Positions 45,430-58,400 of a stretch of 64,000 nucleotides of DNA are shown here, in pieces. This stretch comes from Rhytidiadelphus loreus (taxonomy: Eukaryota; Streptophyta; Bryopsida; Hypnales; Hylocomiaceae): positions 80,059,839-80,123,838 of the forward strand of contig OX344761.1 of NCBI GenBank assembly GCA_947034895.1, read 5' to 3'. The position numbers and the translations under genes are program-made. A model generated the notes under the pieces. It did no database searches and was not told where the DNA came from. It saw only the letters and a list, made by a program, of their open reading frames with translations. Position 1 is the first letter of the stretch, and every line of letters begins with the position of its first letter.

Positions 45430-48400
45430 AGGCCAGGGAGGATTACCCCGTGTTTTACCCCTGCAGAAAACAGTGGAATTTTTTATTTATCGCATATGAT
45501 AAATATTTGCAAATTTTGAATTCATATTTGCAATCAATGGTGTCAAAATAATGAAGGGGCATGAAGTAATACAAAATTTAAGTGGCACAAAATAGGGGGA
45601 AATTTTTACATTTATATTTTAGTGAAAATATACATGGATCAATCCTTTGTAGTCGTTATGTTAGGGTTTACAATTGACTCTCTTACCTACATTCAGAGGG
45701 AATATTTTTACTTTGAGAAGGATATAAATTATTAACCTCACTAAGAAAAAGGGGTCAAAATGGTAATACCCTAAACCCTAAGAGCAACACCATCAGACCT
45801 AGTGGTTCATCAAATGATAAAATAGCCGATGGCTAAGTCAAATAATCAACCACCAATCAACCGAGACCTATTGTTTTTAGGCCAAAATAAGTGCACTAAA
45901 TGGGTCTTGTTATTAGGCCCAATTGCCTATTTGCCTTGCAAAGTAGACGACTTCTTTAGAAGTTCATTCACTTTTCAAGCATGTGGGTGTGCAGCGAGAG
46001 TATGTCCAACAGTCTTAGGAGATCTTCATTTGGGCAATTTTAAGGATCAATATTTGATGCTTTCTAAGAAAAGTAGTCAGAATTAATTTAATTCCTGACA
46101 AATATAAGATTTTTTCTAGAGAAATTGTCAAAAACTAACATTTTTTGTTCATTTGACCAAATTGAAAATTGAAACATTTTTGTTTTAACTTCACTTGTCA
46201 AAAGTGTATTAGAGTACTATGGCAATGTGTTGAAAACATTTCAAACCCTTTAACATTGTGTGGATTGATAGATTATAATGTTTGAAGTTTGAAAAGATGT
46301 TTTTTTCATCCCTATATGAACAATAGACTTTGAGCCCTATTGAGGTAAAATGCTCCAAATAAATTTGCATCTTTCTACCATTGAATTCTAAATCTTATTA
46401 GGTACACTCAAGCAAAAATTCATAAGCAAATATGGAATCTAATTTATTCTAAATCACCCTACAATATAAAGAGGTCTAAATCCAACAATACACTAGCCAA
46501 TTTTTGATGATTTCTTGAGCAATGGAAAATTTGTACAACTAAAATATGAGTTCCATAAATCCAAATTTTTCCAAAGTGAAAAAAAAAAATTTGGTCTCAT
46601 TTTCCCAATTCTTCACTTCCCATCCTCCACTCCATCTCTCTCCATTGTGTTTGTTCCCTACCAAGACCCCTTCTAAGGCCCTTCCAAAACCCCTTGCCGC
46701 TAGCCTCCCACTAAAGCCTCGTTTGAAGAAGACACCGGATTGGCTCCAATGGAGTTGTCCTATTATTTATTGGTGTTGGATTCCCTCTTCCCTTTGGATA
46801 CTTGTTGCCTACCAAGCCCCTCAATTTTAGAGGCATATAACTTTAATCCAAGGATCTAGTCAAGGTAAAAAAATTCCTACAAAGGTTACACTAGCACTTA
46901 TCTTGTGTCAAAAATTCAATATCATCCATATTAAATTGATTTCAAAGGTACCTACCCAAATTTCCAATTGGTCATTCAATGACCACTTGGTCTTTTAGGA
47001 ATTAAAATTATAAAATATATTAAAACTCAAATCGACAAGTTTTGTTTTTGATAAATAGAATAATATAAAACAGAATAAATGAATATTTTAAAGGCTACAA
47101 TTGGATTTGACCAATTTTTTATATAATAGTTTAATAGGTGGGTTAATTTTAAACTCCTAGCCATTGTCAATTGTTCAATGAAGTTGTCCAATAATATTTC
47201 TATGTAAGTTGTTGTTTTAAGTACATTTTGTAGTACATTGTTTAAAAATGTAAGAGAAATTGAATAATAAAGCCCAAAGACATGATGTAATTCTATTTAC
47301 ATATTTTAAAAGACCATCGAACATTCATTTTAAATTTTATTATAATAAAAAAGAAATCAAGTTGTAAGTGTGTACTCATTGGAAACTCATTTTTCACATA
47401 TTTCTCAACAACATTATTAAACAATATCAAACTCCAACTCTTCAATGAAGGGTAATGGCACATGATTATGCAAATTTTAAGTTCATTGCAAGTACAAGAA
47501 ATCCACATTACAATCATTAATTTTGTCCATTAGTCTAGATTAAAATCAAACATGAATGGTTGTTTGTGTGCAATAATAAAAATTCAATCAATTTTTATGT
47601 CTAAATATAAATTATTAAAAACTCAAATAATTGATTGTTTTAGTACTTCAAATCATTCATACAACTCTTTTTGCATAATTTTTTTTTAATACCATAAAAC
47701 AATATTTCTTGTATTCTAAAATTAAATATAAATTTTCGATGTAATTTAAAAAGTAAAAGCCCATATTTTGGCAAACTTTAATTTTGAATTCCATGTTTTA
47801 AATTTCATCCTAAATTTTATTTTTTAGTATTTTAAAATGATTATGTATGGGGGATTTTAAAAATTAATGAAAATAAGTATGAGCTAAAAAACTTTGGAGG
47901 TTAAATAATGAATTAAAAATATTATCTTTGATATGTGCTTAAAGAATTGTGCCATTTTCATATTAATTTGAATGATTTTGTAGATTTTCTCATTGCTTCT
48001 TTCATTGATGTTGATTGCATACTCAATTATTATTGTCATAGTGTTGTTTGTCAAATATGCTACAAAATGTATAGAGTTCACATCCAATTCATATATCTAC
48101 ATAAATAATAGTAAATACATTATGGCATTGTCAAATTATTTTTAAGAGCCATTGCTAATCAAATAATATTACAAAAAAGTTTGTGTTTTACCATGAGGAA
48201 TTGGATGCCGTAATGAAGAGAACAAAATATATACATATGACAATTAAGATTTTTTGATTGCAACAACACACTTATTGAGAAAAAAATGAAAGCACAATTA
48301 TTCAATAAAGAGAGGTTTCACTTGCGCAACTAATTCCATAGTAGTTGATAGTTCTTCACTTTCTTCTGTTGTTGTTTCCACTTCGACTTCCGCCTGCAAT

Positions 48401-48430
48401 AAGGTAAACCAACCTATGATAAGCAAACCA
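45430..48430. other. AT-rich intergenic stretch
   Basis: No credible gene. A short ataccctaaaccctaag run lies at 45765-45782. The C-rich frame at 46546-46830 has biased composition and no recognisable domain. Confidence 0.55.
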
Positions 48431-48439
48431 CACGTGACA

Positions 48440-49330
48440 AACATCTAAGGTAACTACACCTAAAATTGTTCAATTAAGCAATCCAACATGGTTTTCATTA
48501 TTACATTGAATTTTTTTTGGTAGGTTCATGTTGGTAGTGAAAAGGGGATTTTAAATTCTCTTAGAACGCATTTTTTGGACACTGTATGAATTTTTTCAAA
48601 GTGTTAAAAATAGGTGTTCCCCAAAGTGATCATAGAGTCTCATGAATAGTGAGAGTACATTTTAGGCAAGAATCTCTAATGTGCGATTTTAGATGTAGTT
48701 ACTTTAGGGAATGACCCATGACAGACTTATTTTCAATAAATGATATTTGAACTATTGAGCTAGTGTCCACATAGAATGTCTTTGGTGATAGTGATGAAGT
48801 GAGTAGTGATTGCTACAAGAACTTCCACTATTTCACCAAAAACTCAAAGGAAGAAGTGACTTTTTAAAGCTCTCCCACTTACATTTGGAAGCTTTTAATG
48901 AAAATTTTGAAAGGTTTTCAAACAAAAAGGCAATACGCTTTGAAAGCAACCATTTAAGGGCTGGTCCGCCTTTTCTCATAGGTTTCCATGTACAAAAATA
49001 TTTTTTGATCATTTTTCAGAGAAAGAAAATATAGGTGTGGAACCTAAGACAAGTGACTTTGTAAAAAAAATTCAAGCACTTTTAAATTACTTATAAATTT
49101 TCAAAGATTTGGGACATAGACACCTATTTGTGACCATAGGTCTCTCCAAATTTGTCCACTTGCAACTTGTAAAGAGATGTGTTGAAATCAAAGACAATGA
49201 TTGGCTCTTGCAATAGAAAAACAAATTTTCCTCGATTCATTCTATTACTAAAGTGATTTAAGGATCACCCATTCTCCACCTAATAATACAGTCCATTTGA
49301 AGAAGATGGGCACGTTTAGAGCATACTACC
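48440..49330 (+). repeat. Dispersed repeat copy 1
   Basis: Its first half (48480-48720) matches 54840-55075 in the same orientation: ttcattattacattgaa, gttggtagtgaaaaggggat, ttttaggcaagaatctc. Its second half (48930-49325) matches 52970-53315 in reverse: tttgtgaccataggtctc, gtccacttgcaacttgtaaa, cattggctcttgcaatagaa-like blocks, and tttagagcatactacctta. No open frame of substance is present. It is an old multicopy element of unknown class. Confidence 0.7.
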
Positions 49331-49717
49331 TTAATGCATTTGAAAATGAACATCAACAAGCATGTTGTGGTAATGGACACAAATTAATTGTTGTTGCCCT
49401 AAAACTTGAGCTTACCACAGATGCTTCCAGTGCTGCAAGAGCTGTCTCCAAACGTTTCCTGCAGTTTGATATCATCAAACAAGACTCCGCAAGCACGTGT
49501 TCCTGAAACCATATTAAGAACCACCTTCAAAATTCTTCCAATTGGTGATTGTAATAATAACCCTCAAAATTCATACAATTTCATATGGCAACACTCATAC
49601 ATTGATCTCACTGTGATTTCAAAGTTCATTTTGCTTATTATAATTTATTTTTCTTCAACATGACATTAAATTTTATGTAGATGGATGTATATGCCACAAC
49701 TTTGTTCACTTAGGTTA

Positions 49718-49866
49718 AGGTAACTCTGCCTATGACAAGAATAACTCCAGACCAGCCTACTGCATGCCCATAAATATACACGTGTCTTGTAAAATGTACT
49801 TCATGTGGATTTTTTGGCCTGCATTAGACTGCTTCAAAGCTGGCCTGTCATAGGTTGAGTTACCTT
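49718..49866. mobile_element. 149-bp MITE-like element with ~21-bp TIRs
   Basis: The left terminus AGGTAACTCTGCCTATGACA and the right terminus TGTCATAGGTTGAGTTACCT are inverted repeats with two mismatches. TA flanks both ends (49716-49717 and 49867-49868), consistent with a Stowaway-like insertion at TA. There is no coding capacity. Confidence 0.7.
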
Positions 49867-50629
49867 ATTGATTCTTAGAAGACTTCAATTGATTTTGTCA
49901 CATTGTCATATTGTTCATACTTTTCTTGGAAAGGAGAGATTTTGAAGTATAGCACAGTAATAGAAATAGTATGGCACACACTTGTTGCTTGATGTCAAAT
50001 GGGTCAGCGTGAGAGTTTTTCATATTATCAGTCTTGGCACATTCGCGGTCAGCTTCGGCTTGATAGGTTTGCAATTCCTTCATCATCCGCTTACAAACTC
50101 TGGTCTTGATTTTAAGATTCTTTGTGGTTGCCATGACGGATTCCTCTAATTAAAATAAGAATTGTAACCTAATTCAATTTGAGTCACAAGGTATATGGAA
50201 CCATTTTTCTTTTTTAAGTGCTAAATTCATTGATTGTCATGCTATTATGTGATCATGAATGCGGTTATTTGCTAGTCACACTTCCTAACCTCCTTTACAC
50301 AAAAGCTCAATAATAGAGTCATATTTAAGTTATTCATTTAAACAATACATTCATTTAAGTTTTTTTCAATAATAGGTGTTAACTTGCAAAACTGAAGTAT
50401 TTTAATAATATGATATTAATCTACTAGGGCTATGTGTTCTCTATACTATAGGTGACACACAACTAAAGGTTTTAATTTATAGTTGAAAAAATATGGTTTG
50501 AAAATTATCAAGTAATGTTATAAATATTCAACACTTTTTTGTGAAAATCACAAATATTCAACATTTTATCATTTATGGAAAGAAATACCCCCAAGTCCTT
50601 AACTCCTACAATCCCAAGGTCATTTTGGA

Positions 50630-50800
50630 GGGTCAAAAAACACTCAAAACTTCCATTTCCAATGCAAAGAGCAAAATTTCTAAACATTTGATTTTCTGCA
50701 TATCCAACCGTAGGATCTCCCGCTAGACTTGTATGAAAATGAGTGGAATAAATTTTGAAAACTTTAAGTGAGTAGATTGCTAAATATTTGCATTTATATT
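50630..50800. repeat. Short copy of the hAT element's left interior
   Basis: gggtcaaaaaacactcaaaa followed by cttccatttccaatgcaaag and a gtaggatct block match 20725-20870. No element ends are visible here. Confidence 0.65.
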
Positions 50801-52590
50801 AGCTAACCAATTCTAACTCCAACTATTCATGGATGACGGGATAATCAAACCATGTAATCTATGTATTGTTTTTTAGAAGTTAATACATGCATGAAGGACA
50901 CAATTTCAATAAAACACAAAACAATTTTTTTATTGTGTTGAAATGTTATATTGACGCTAGTATTGACGTTGATGTGTTGATCGACATTGGGTTGTGTTGA
51001 ATATAGATGTATTCAAATACAACCTATGCTTTCATGATTAGTTAGCCTTACTAAAACTTTTTAACAATTGGCATAAAATGCAATACACAAACAAATTTAT
51101 TAAAAAAATTGCACCTCAATAACTCTTCACTTTCAAAGGTCAATTTTTTATTTATTAAAATAATGCAATTGTAGGTGAAGGGATACACAAAATAAATTCA
51201 TAAATAGATTTGCACCTTGAAATTTACTCTTTAATTTTCAAAGGTATTATTTTTTTATTTTTTTATTTTTTCAAAAATAATGCATTTGTGGGTGAAGGGA
51301 CTTGCACAATGTTTTGAAGCAATAGTCATGATTGTCTCCACTTGTGTGCTTTCATTTCATAATTTCATTTATGTAACACCATAATTCTATTGATTTCATG
51401 TTCATGTAGTGACTTCATTTCATGGATTTAGTCGTTTGGCCTTAAAAGTTCCATGGCAAAATTGGCTACCTATACAAAAATATATACTAGCTAAACTATT
51501 TTCAACGTAAAGATTGTCACTAAAATGATTTGATTCATCTTATAAAAAGTTAATGACTTTGTACTTAAATCATGCAATGAAATCCTTCACAACATTCTTG
51601 AATAAGGAGGATTTGATTCATCTTATAAAAAGTTAATCTTTGGCAACTATAGCTAGGCATAGTAGAATTCAAATTTTGTACTATCATATTCCCATACAAA
51701 CATTAAAATATTGCAATATACATTCCTCTTTTAATCCAAAATGCTCACCTATCGATGTAGCAAATGACAAATGTTCTCAAAAGTACTCCTATTTTAGACA
51801 ATACTCTTTGCAAATGCTTCAAGAATATTTATCAAATACATTAATGGAGAGAATTAATCATGCTCTTCGTGAATGAATGATAGGAATACTTAAGAGGAAT
51901 TATACTTTCTTATTTTCATCATTAACAATAATATTAGTATCTTTAGTTTGAGCATTAAGGGTTTAATGTTACAAAACAACTTACAATTAATTTTCTTATT
52001 GTGATGTATGACTTTGTACTTAAATCCTGCAATGAAATCCTTTACAACATTCTTGAATAAGGAGCATTGGTATCCATTTACAATGTCAATATATTAAAAA
52101 TAATTTGTGTAATAAATTTGCATTCAAGATTCTCTATAACAAAAGTAGCATTGATTTATGAGAAGCAAAGGGGCCCCTGCTTGAAAGTTCAAGAATGTAT
52201 GCCATTTGCTAATTAATATAAAACAAATCCTTATAATCATGTGCATTTGTATAGGGCAATGCTTGAGGAGGATGGGGTTTTGCAAAAAAAAAACATTGAC
52301 AAAGAAGGTGGAGTCCAATAAAGAGGTGCTTTTTTTAGCAACCCTCCCAACAACAAGTGGCATTGCTCAGCGTAAATTGTGGGGGAACTCTGTATGGGGA
52401 AAAAAAATAGAACATAATTGGATGAAAAATGCATAATGCCCAATTACTTAGGCGAAATCAAGTAATTGAGAAAAAAAAACTAAATGAAATGATTTGAACA
52501 AAATCATGATCAAGGCATTTCCCACCAATGTTTTACAATTGCCCAGGGGTTTGATTGTAAGGAATTATAAGTTCTCAATCAATTCCAAAT
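50800..52590. other. AT-rich intergenic stretch
   Basis: No gene is visible. A ~40-bp direct duplication, ttgattcatcttataaaaag, occurs at 51530 and 51612, and aatgaaatccttYacaacat at 51577 and 52030. Confidence 0.5.
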
Positions 52591-52599
52591 GTGGAAGAA

Positions 52600-53320
52600 A
52601 AGTATTACAACCCCTCAAAATATTCTCTTGACACTCAATCCTAGCATGTCAAGGAATGACCCTCATAATCACTATTCATCCCAAGTTTAACCTTTGAATG
52701 CTAGGCTGGTTACTATAGAAATCGTACATTTTGACCCGTGTGAATTGTTGGCTTAAAAAAATGAAAAAGTACTCATTGGAAGACAAATTACTGTAGGTGG
52801 TATTTCCTTTCCACACAAATTTTGGATGATGAATAGTTGCACTTCTGTCCTACACGGAGAGATTCTTAAAAAATGTCCTCCATGTCATTTATGGGTTAAG
52901 GTAGTATGCTCTAAAATCACTCTTCTTTCTCTCAAATTGCCCCTATTTTAGCTAGAGAATGAAAATGATGTGATCCTTAAATTGACTACTTTGGCAATTG
53001 AACGAATCAAAGAAAAATTGTCTTTCTATTGCAAGAGCCAATCATTGTTTTTGATTTCCGCACATCTCTTTACAAGTTGCAAGTGGACAGATTTAGAGAC
53101 ACCTATGGTCACATATAGGTGCCTACACTCCAAATCTTTGAAAATTTATAAGTAATTAAAAAATGCTTGAAAAAAAATACAAAACCACTAATATTAGGTT
53201 CCACATCTATTTTTCTTTCTCCAAAAAATGATTTAAAAATATTTGTAGTCCACGAAAACCTCTAAAAAAGACAAACTAGCCCTTAAATGATTGCTTTTAG
53301 AGCATACTCCCTTAGTTGCT
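52600..53320 (-). repeat. Dispersed repeat copy 2, inverted relative to copy 1
   Basis: 52970-53315 is the reverse complement of 48930-49325 with moderate divergence. Its upstream part (52690-52860) matches 55190-55340 and 62580-62670 around tgtgtgaatcatttgctt-like and agtactcattggaagacaaa blocks. Confidence 0.7.
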
Positions 53321-53382
53321 TTTAACCTTTATTCTACTTGATGATTAATCACTGGACTATTTATGGGTTGTAGGGTGGCTCC

Positions 53383-53579
53383 ACCCAATTCCAACCAGGA
53401 CCCAATTCCAACCAAATGAAAAGCCCTCATTGATTGTAGAAAACAAATCTGTGACTGTAGTACATGCCTTAACTTGCATGATTGTAAAGTTAAGGCATGT
53501 ACAACAATCACACATTTGTATTCTGAAATCTATTTAGGCTTTTCATTTGGTTGGAATTGGGTCCCGGTCGGAATTGGGT
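53383..53579. mobile_element. 197-bp fold-back element
   Basis: The termini are ACCCAATTCCAACCAGGACC and its inverted partner ending GGTCGGAATTGGGT; each terminus itself contains the motif twice. Next inside, CAAATGAAAAGCC pairs with GGCTTTTCATTTG, and the centre folds as TACATGCCTTAAC / GTTAAGGCATGTA. Nearly the whole element is one long hairpin. No TSD is obvious and there is no coding capacity. Confidence 0.75.
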
Positions 53580-53589
53580 ACAGTTACAA

Positions 53590-54790
53590 TACTTAACTTA
53601 GTGAGCACGAGTGAGTGCAGGGCAAGGAAATTGAGGGCTCTTCAAATTAGATGGGAAATTTGAGCATGCCAAGTTTGGCGTGTAAGGGTGTGGATGCTGT
53701 ACCCGCTAAGTTAGCCTCCATTTTTTTTCCTACAGTTATGTATGAATTTCATCCCTCTATAATTTAGAAATAAATAGCTGCTGCCCACAGCAGACAGAAG
53801 AACACTAATAAGTTACTACAAAACCAGATAGATCATTGATGCCCTGTCCCATTTAATGCGCCCACCAATATTTAGAACCAAGCCTATTTGTCACTTATCC
53901 CGGTACTAGTACTAGAACTATAAGTAGGTGAACTGACTTGCAAGTGTACAATAGCCGACTCTAGCAACATAAGACACCAATATTTAGCCAAATAAATTTT
54001 AAATGCAAAAAGGACAGCATTATGACCAAACACATTATGCACCTGGCACCAACCATGAACTGAACCTTTGACTCTAAAAGAGCAAAATGACACCTCCAAA
54101 AAGGATTCATTTGCAAAACATACAAAAAAACAAAAGGATGCAGTACTGACTTTTTTCCCTACAGATAAAAAAATAATAAATAAAAGGCAAAAGGAACTCA
54201 GAAAAAACTGAGGCATTTTCATAAGATTTGACCTGGGAATGGGCAACTGACAAGTGTCTTCAAGAATGAAAAAAAATGTCCTGACTGTTCTAAGGTAAGG
54301 TGAAAGCACCCAAAACCGTTGATATAAGCAATTCAACATATTTTGAGACACCTTTTCCTTAAAATGATATTTTTGTAGTACTAGTAAGTGAAAATCATGA
54401 ATATTAAAAAATAAAAAATATATTTTTTAGATGTGGTATGTAATTTCTATGATTTTTCAAAGTATTGGCTCCCTATACCACTGAAACTGTCACATGGGTG
54501 GACCCTAAATTGAAATTTGGAAAAATCAGTAGTTAATAAATGAAAGTTAAGTATGTGTCTTTCAAATGCATCAACGAATCAAAGGTAAGTATTTGAAGGA
54601 CACATTAAGACGTAGTCTAGGGTACAAGAGTAGGTACATGGATGCTTTTGGGTGTCTTCACCTCATCCTACGTGAAGGCCAGATTCAACAGAAATTAAGT
54701 CATTTAAAAAAAATGACACGTGTCATCTTGTGAATAGTCTGAGGTGATGTAGACCCATGTGAATTTGACATGGAAACTCAATTTTGGCAC
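53590..54790. other. Intergenic stretch, no gene recognised
   Basis: A minus-strand frame of 155 codons (54351-53884) is Phe/Cys/Ser-rich with no domain signature and no splice context that would make it credible. Confidence 0.45.
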
Positions 54791-55400
54791 TCAAGTGTTG
54801 AAACAAACCTTCACGTACAATAATGTAACTACACCAAAAATCACACAAATAAGCAATTAGCATGGGTTCCATTATTATAGTATATTGAAGAACTTTATGT
54901 GGGGTCTTGTTGGTAGTCGAAAGGGGGTTCTAGATTCTCTTAGTTACATTTTTGGGACCCCGTATGAATAAACTATAAATTTTCAAAGTGCTAAAAATAG
55001 GTGTTTCTAAAATTGATCATAGACTTTTATGAATAGTGGGTGTACATTTTAGGCAAGAATCTCGAGTAGTTGGTTTTAGAAAGCGGGTGAAATGAGGTGT
55101 AGTTACCTTGATGCAATGTTTTAATGCACTATTCTAATGAAAGGGGGTCCCAAAACAAAGAAATCATATGAAGAATCAACATTTTAACCTTAGAATGTTA
55201 GGTTGGTCATGTGGAAATCATTTTTTTTAGTACTGTGTGAATCATTTGCTTGGAAAAAAAATCCAAAAGTACCTATTGAAGGTCAAACTATTGTGCGAGA
55301 CCTCCCCCTTTTAAACAAAATTCTAATGATGAAAATGTACACTTTTGTCTTACAAAGAAGGATTCTTTGTCATCCATTGAACACTTAAAATCCACAACAA
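54790..55400 (+). repeat. Dispersed repeat copy 3
   Basis: 54840-55075 matches copy 1 in the same orientation (ttcccattattatagt, gttggtagtcgaaaggggg, catgaatagtggg-like, ttttaggcaagaatctc). 55190-55380 continues with the block shared with 52690-52860. This copy joins parts that are separated in copies 1 and 2, so it may best show the original order. Confidence 0.65.
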
Positions 55401-55439
55401 CATTATATGGTCAAGGAAATGCACTTACAATAGCAATCA

Positions 55440-58400
55440 AGCATAGGTACCATTTTGAAATGTAAGTTATTTTTATTGGATACTATTGATAATTGAAAGA
55501 GGATTTCAATAGACTTTTGTATGGTTTATTGGTTACATCTTTTGGACACAAACTATGACATCAACTATAGTTTTTGAATCCAAGTTTCCAAATCCTCTCT
55601 ACAACTGTATTTACAATGCACAATGAGGTTAGGGTTTGGTCAAAATGAGGTCCGACTAATTGGACCCCCACTTTCAAACTAAATGATTAATTATTAATTT
55701 TGGTTACATATCATTTTTCAATGTTTTATTTGTTTAATTTCTCTACTATTTACTATCAATAAACTAATATTCAATTGTTTTTCTAGGATAAAGACTCGCT
55801 ACTCTTGTTTGGACACCACGTGAATATGTCATGAAATTTCAAACACAGGCTTTCATGGACATCTTGTGTAATAAATATTTAGGTTTTAGTGTCACTTTTT
55901 GGTTCATATGTAGGAGCTACATTTTGGCCAATGATTATTATAGGTGCACATATTTTAGGATTTTATTGAGTTGCATTATTTGGTAATTATCTTGCATTCC
56001 CTAAACCAATATTTAACAAGTTCTTTTTGCATACCAACTTTGGTTATTGTTTTTATGTAAACTATTATAAGAATATTTCTTGAAAATTTTATGTTTTTTT
56101 GTGACTTAGATTTAGTATTTCAAGTGGTTTATTCTCTTTTTTATAAGTTCACAATACACTATTTGTCAATTCTCTTTGATCACTATCAATGATGAATGTC
56201 ATCACGCAATAACAACAATTCTATGTAGAATGAAAGCCATACTCAATTCTTAAATGTGCTTTGGGTGTGCAAATTATGGTTGAAGAATGTCTTAGAAACC
56301 ACAACTTGAATAGAGTCATGTACTTGTTGGCTATAATCTATAAAAGAATATGACTATTATAGGGCCTTGATATTTTGACCATTTTAGAAGAATATGACAA
56401 AATGAGTGATGAAGGCAACCATTATGGATTCATTTTTATCGCTTTGGGGGATAAATGATCAATGGTACTTACCTCCTTTAGGGCATTTTCAAGGGCATTT
56501 CACTTCAAAAATTAATAACTTATTTATATTGTGTTGAAAAATACAATTTTGAATTTAATTCCTTTGTATATACTATTAATATTCAAATGGATTTTTTAAA
56601 TTTTGCAAACAAATAAAAACAATATTTGGATGATAAACATGAAATCAATGCTTGATCCTCGTAAAGATTTTCTTTGACATGACAATAATAACTTATCTTT
56701 TAGTTTTGTCAACTCTAACAATTTTTATTTCTTCTACAATTATATATTGACATAATACATGATGGAGGTTTTCTTCAATTAGCACTCTAAGAGACTTACA
56801 ATAGGTTAGATTCTAATTGCAAAATTTATTTTCACATTGGAAGACCAAAGCTCCTTTAAATTTTTTGTTATAGAAACAATGCAAAGATATTATTATTTAC
56901 AACTTTTATGAGGATACAATTATCTGAGACAATTATTAGATCATGTAGAAATTGACTTGTTGAAGTACTTTCCCTTCAATTTCAAAGTAAAATATCCAAT
57001 TGCAAAATTGTACTGATTAAACTTCAAGAATAAATTTTATTAGTCTTCCCAAATGCTCAAATTCATCATTGAAGATTTTAAAGAAAAAATGCATGCATTC
57101 TATATCTTGAGCAAGTTGATATTTTGATGGAAAATTGAGTTGAGAATCTTTTATAAAAATGTAACAGAATAACTCTTACATATCTTTCTTTAAAAATTCA
57201 TTAAGTGTCTTGAGGTCCAACATGAAAGGAAAACCTAAATTGCTAATGACTTTACTTTGGAATTGAATCATTACAAAAAATTTGAACCCTACAAATAGCT
57301 GCAAATGTTTGCTTTTGGGCAGCTCCACAATGCAAGTACAGAAAAATAAAAAAATCAAATTTAAATAATCAAATTTAATTAAAATAATATTAAAAAAGTT
57401 TTCAGTCTGATGTGGCGTGATGTGGCACCAGTAGTGCCACGTCAAATCCAGAAAAAAAAAAAAATCCCTAATTGCATCAAAATTGTACAAGGGGACTATA
57501 AAATTGACAGCCTTTTGCAGGGTTCAAATTTTTTGTAATGTATGTTGATTCCTAAAATGAGATTTTTTAGCAAGTCATCTAAAACTTATAAACTTTTTTA
57601 TTTTTTCAAAATTGTAAAAACTAAATTTAAAATAAAATTCAGATGTTTTTATTTATTTCTAGAGCATGTCTGCAAAAAAGAACTATTTATTTAATTTCCC
57701 CCATTAATTCCTCAAAGATAGGGATAGTCCAAAAATTCTATAAGTGTAAAGATGTATTATTAAATGCAATTTAGAAAAATAACTAAATGATGACAAAATT
57801 TGTAAAGTGTAAATCATAGAGCATGTCCATATGGTTGGATCTATTGCAATAACCAATATTTATCAATAAAAAATTTAGTCAACAATTATAGATTGAATAG
57901 TTTTTTATTTTTATTTAAAAAAGCTGGAGAGAGAGAATTTAAAGCACTATATAGTATTTTAATTTCTAAAGATATTCATTTTTTTATTTTTTTAAAGTTT
58001 TTTTTAAGGGATCATTTTCTGAACTAAAAAAATTACTATTTGAATTGAAACATACTTGTACTTTTTGATCAATAGAGTATTTGCAAATTGAAGTTCTAAA
58101 AAGTCTATTGTAGAAATTTGAGAGGACTAATACAAGAAGTATCAAAAAAATATAGAGATGAAAAAGCAAGAGTCCATGCCTTTAGACATGTTTGCATTTA
58201 TCTATTTTTCAAAATTGAATGGCATGTCCCATGGCATGGTCTTCAAGGGATTAATAATCAAGGAAAGAATAAAAGCTCAACCAGTATCTATAGATCTATC
58301 TTAAACAAGGATAATTTAAAAGTACTTGAAGAACACTATTCTTAATTGGTCAAAAATTACAAACAGTCTATCGAGCCTTCATAATTTTTTGATGCTCAAT

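Noticed and set aside
53884..54351. 155-codon minus-strand frame
   Set aside because: Phe/Cys/Ser-rich composition, no recognisable domain and no supporting splice or promoter context.
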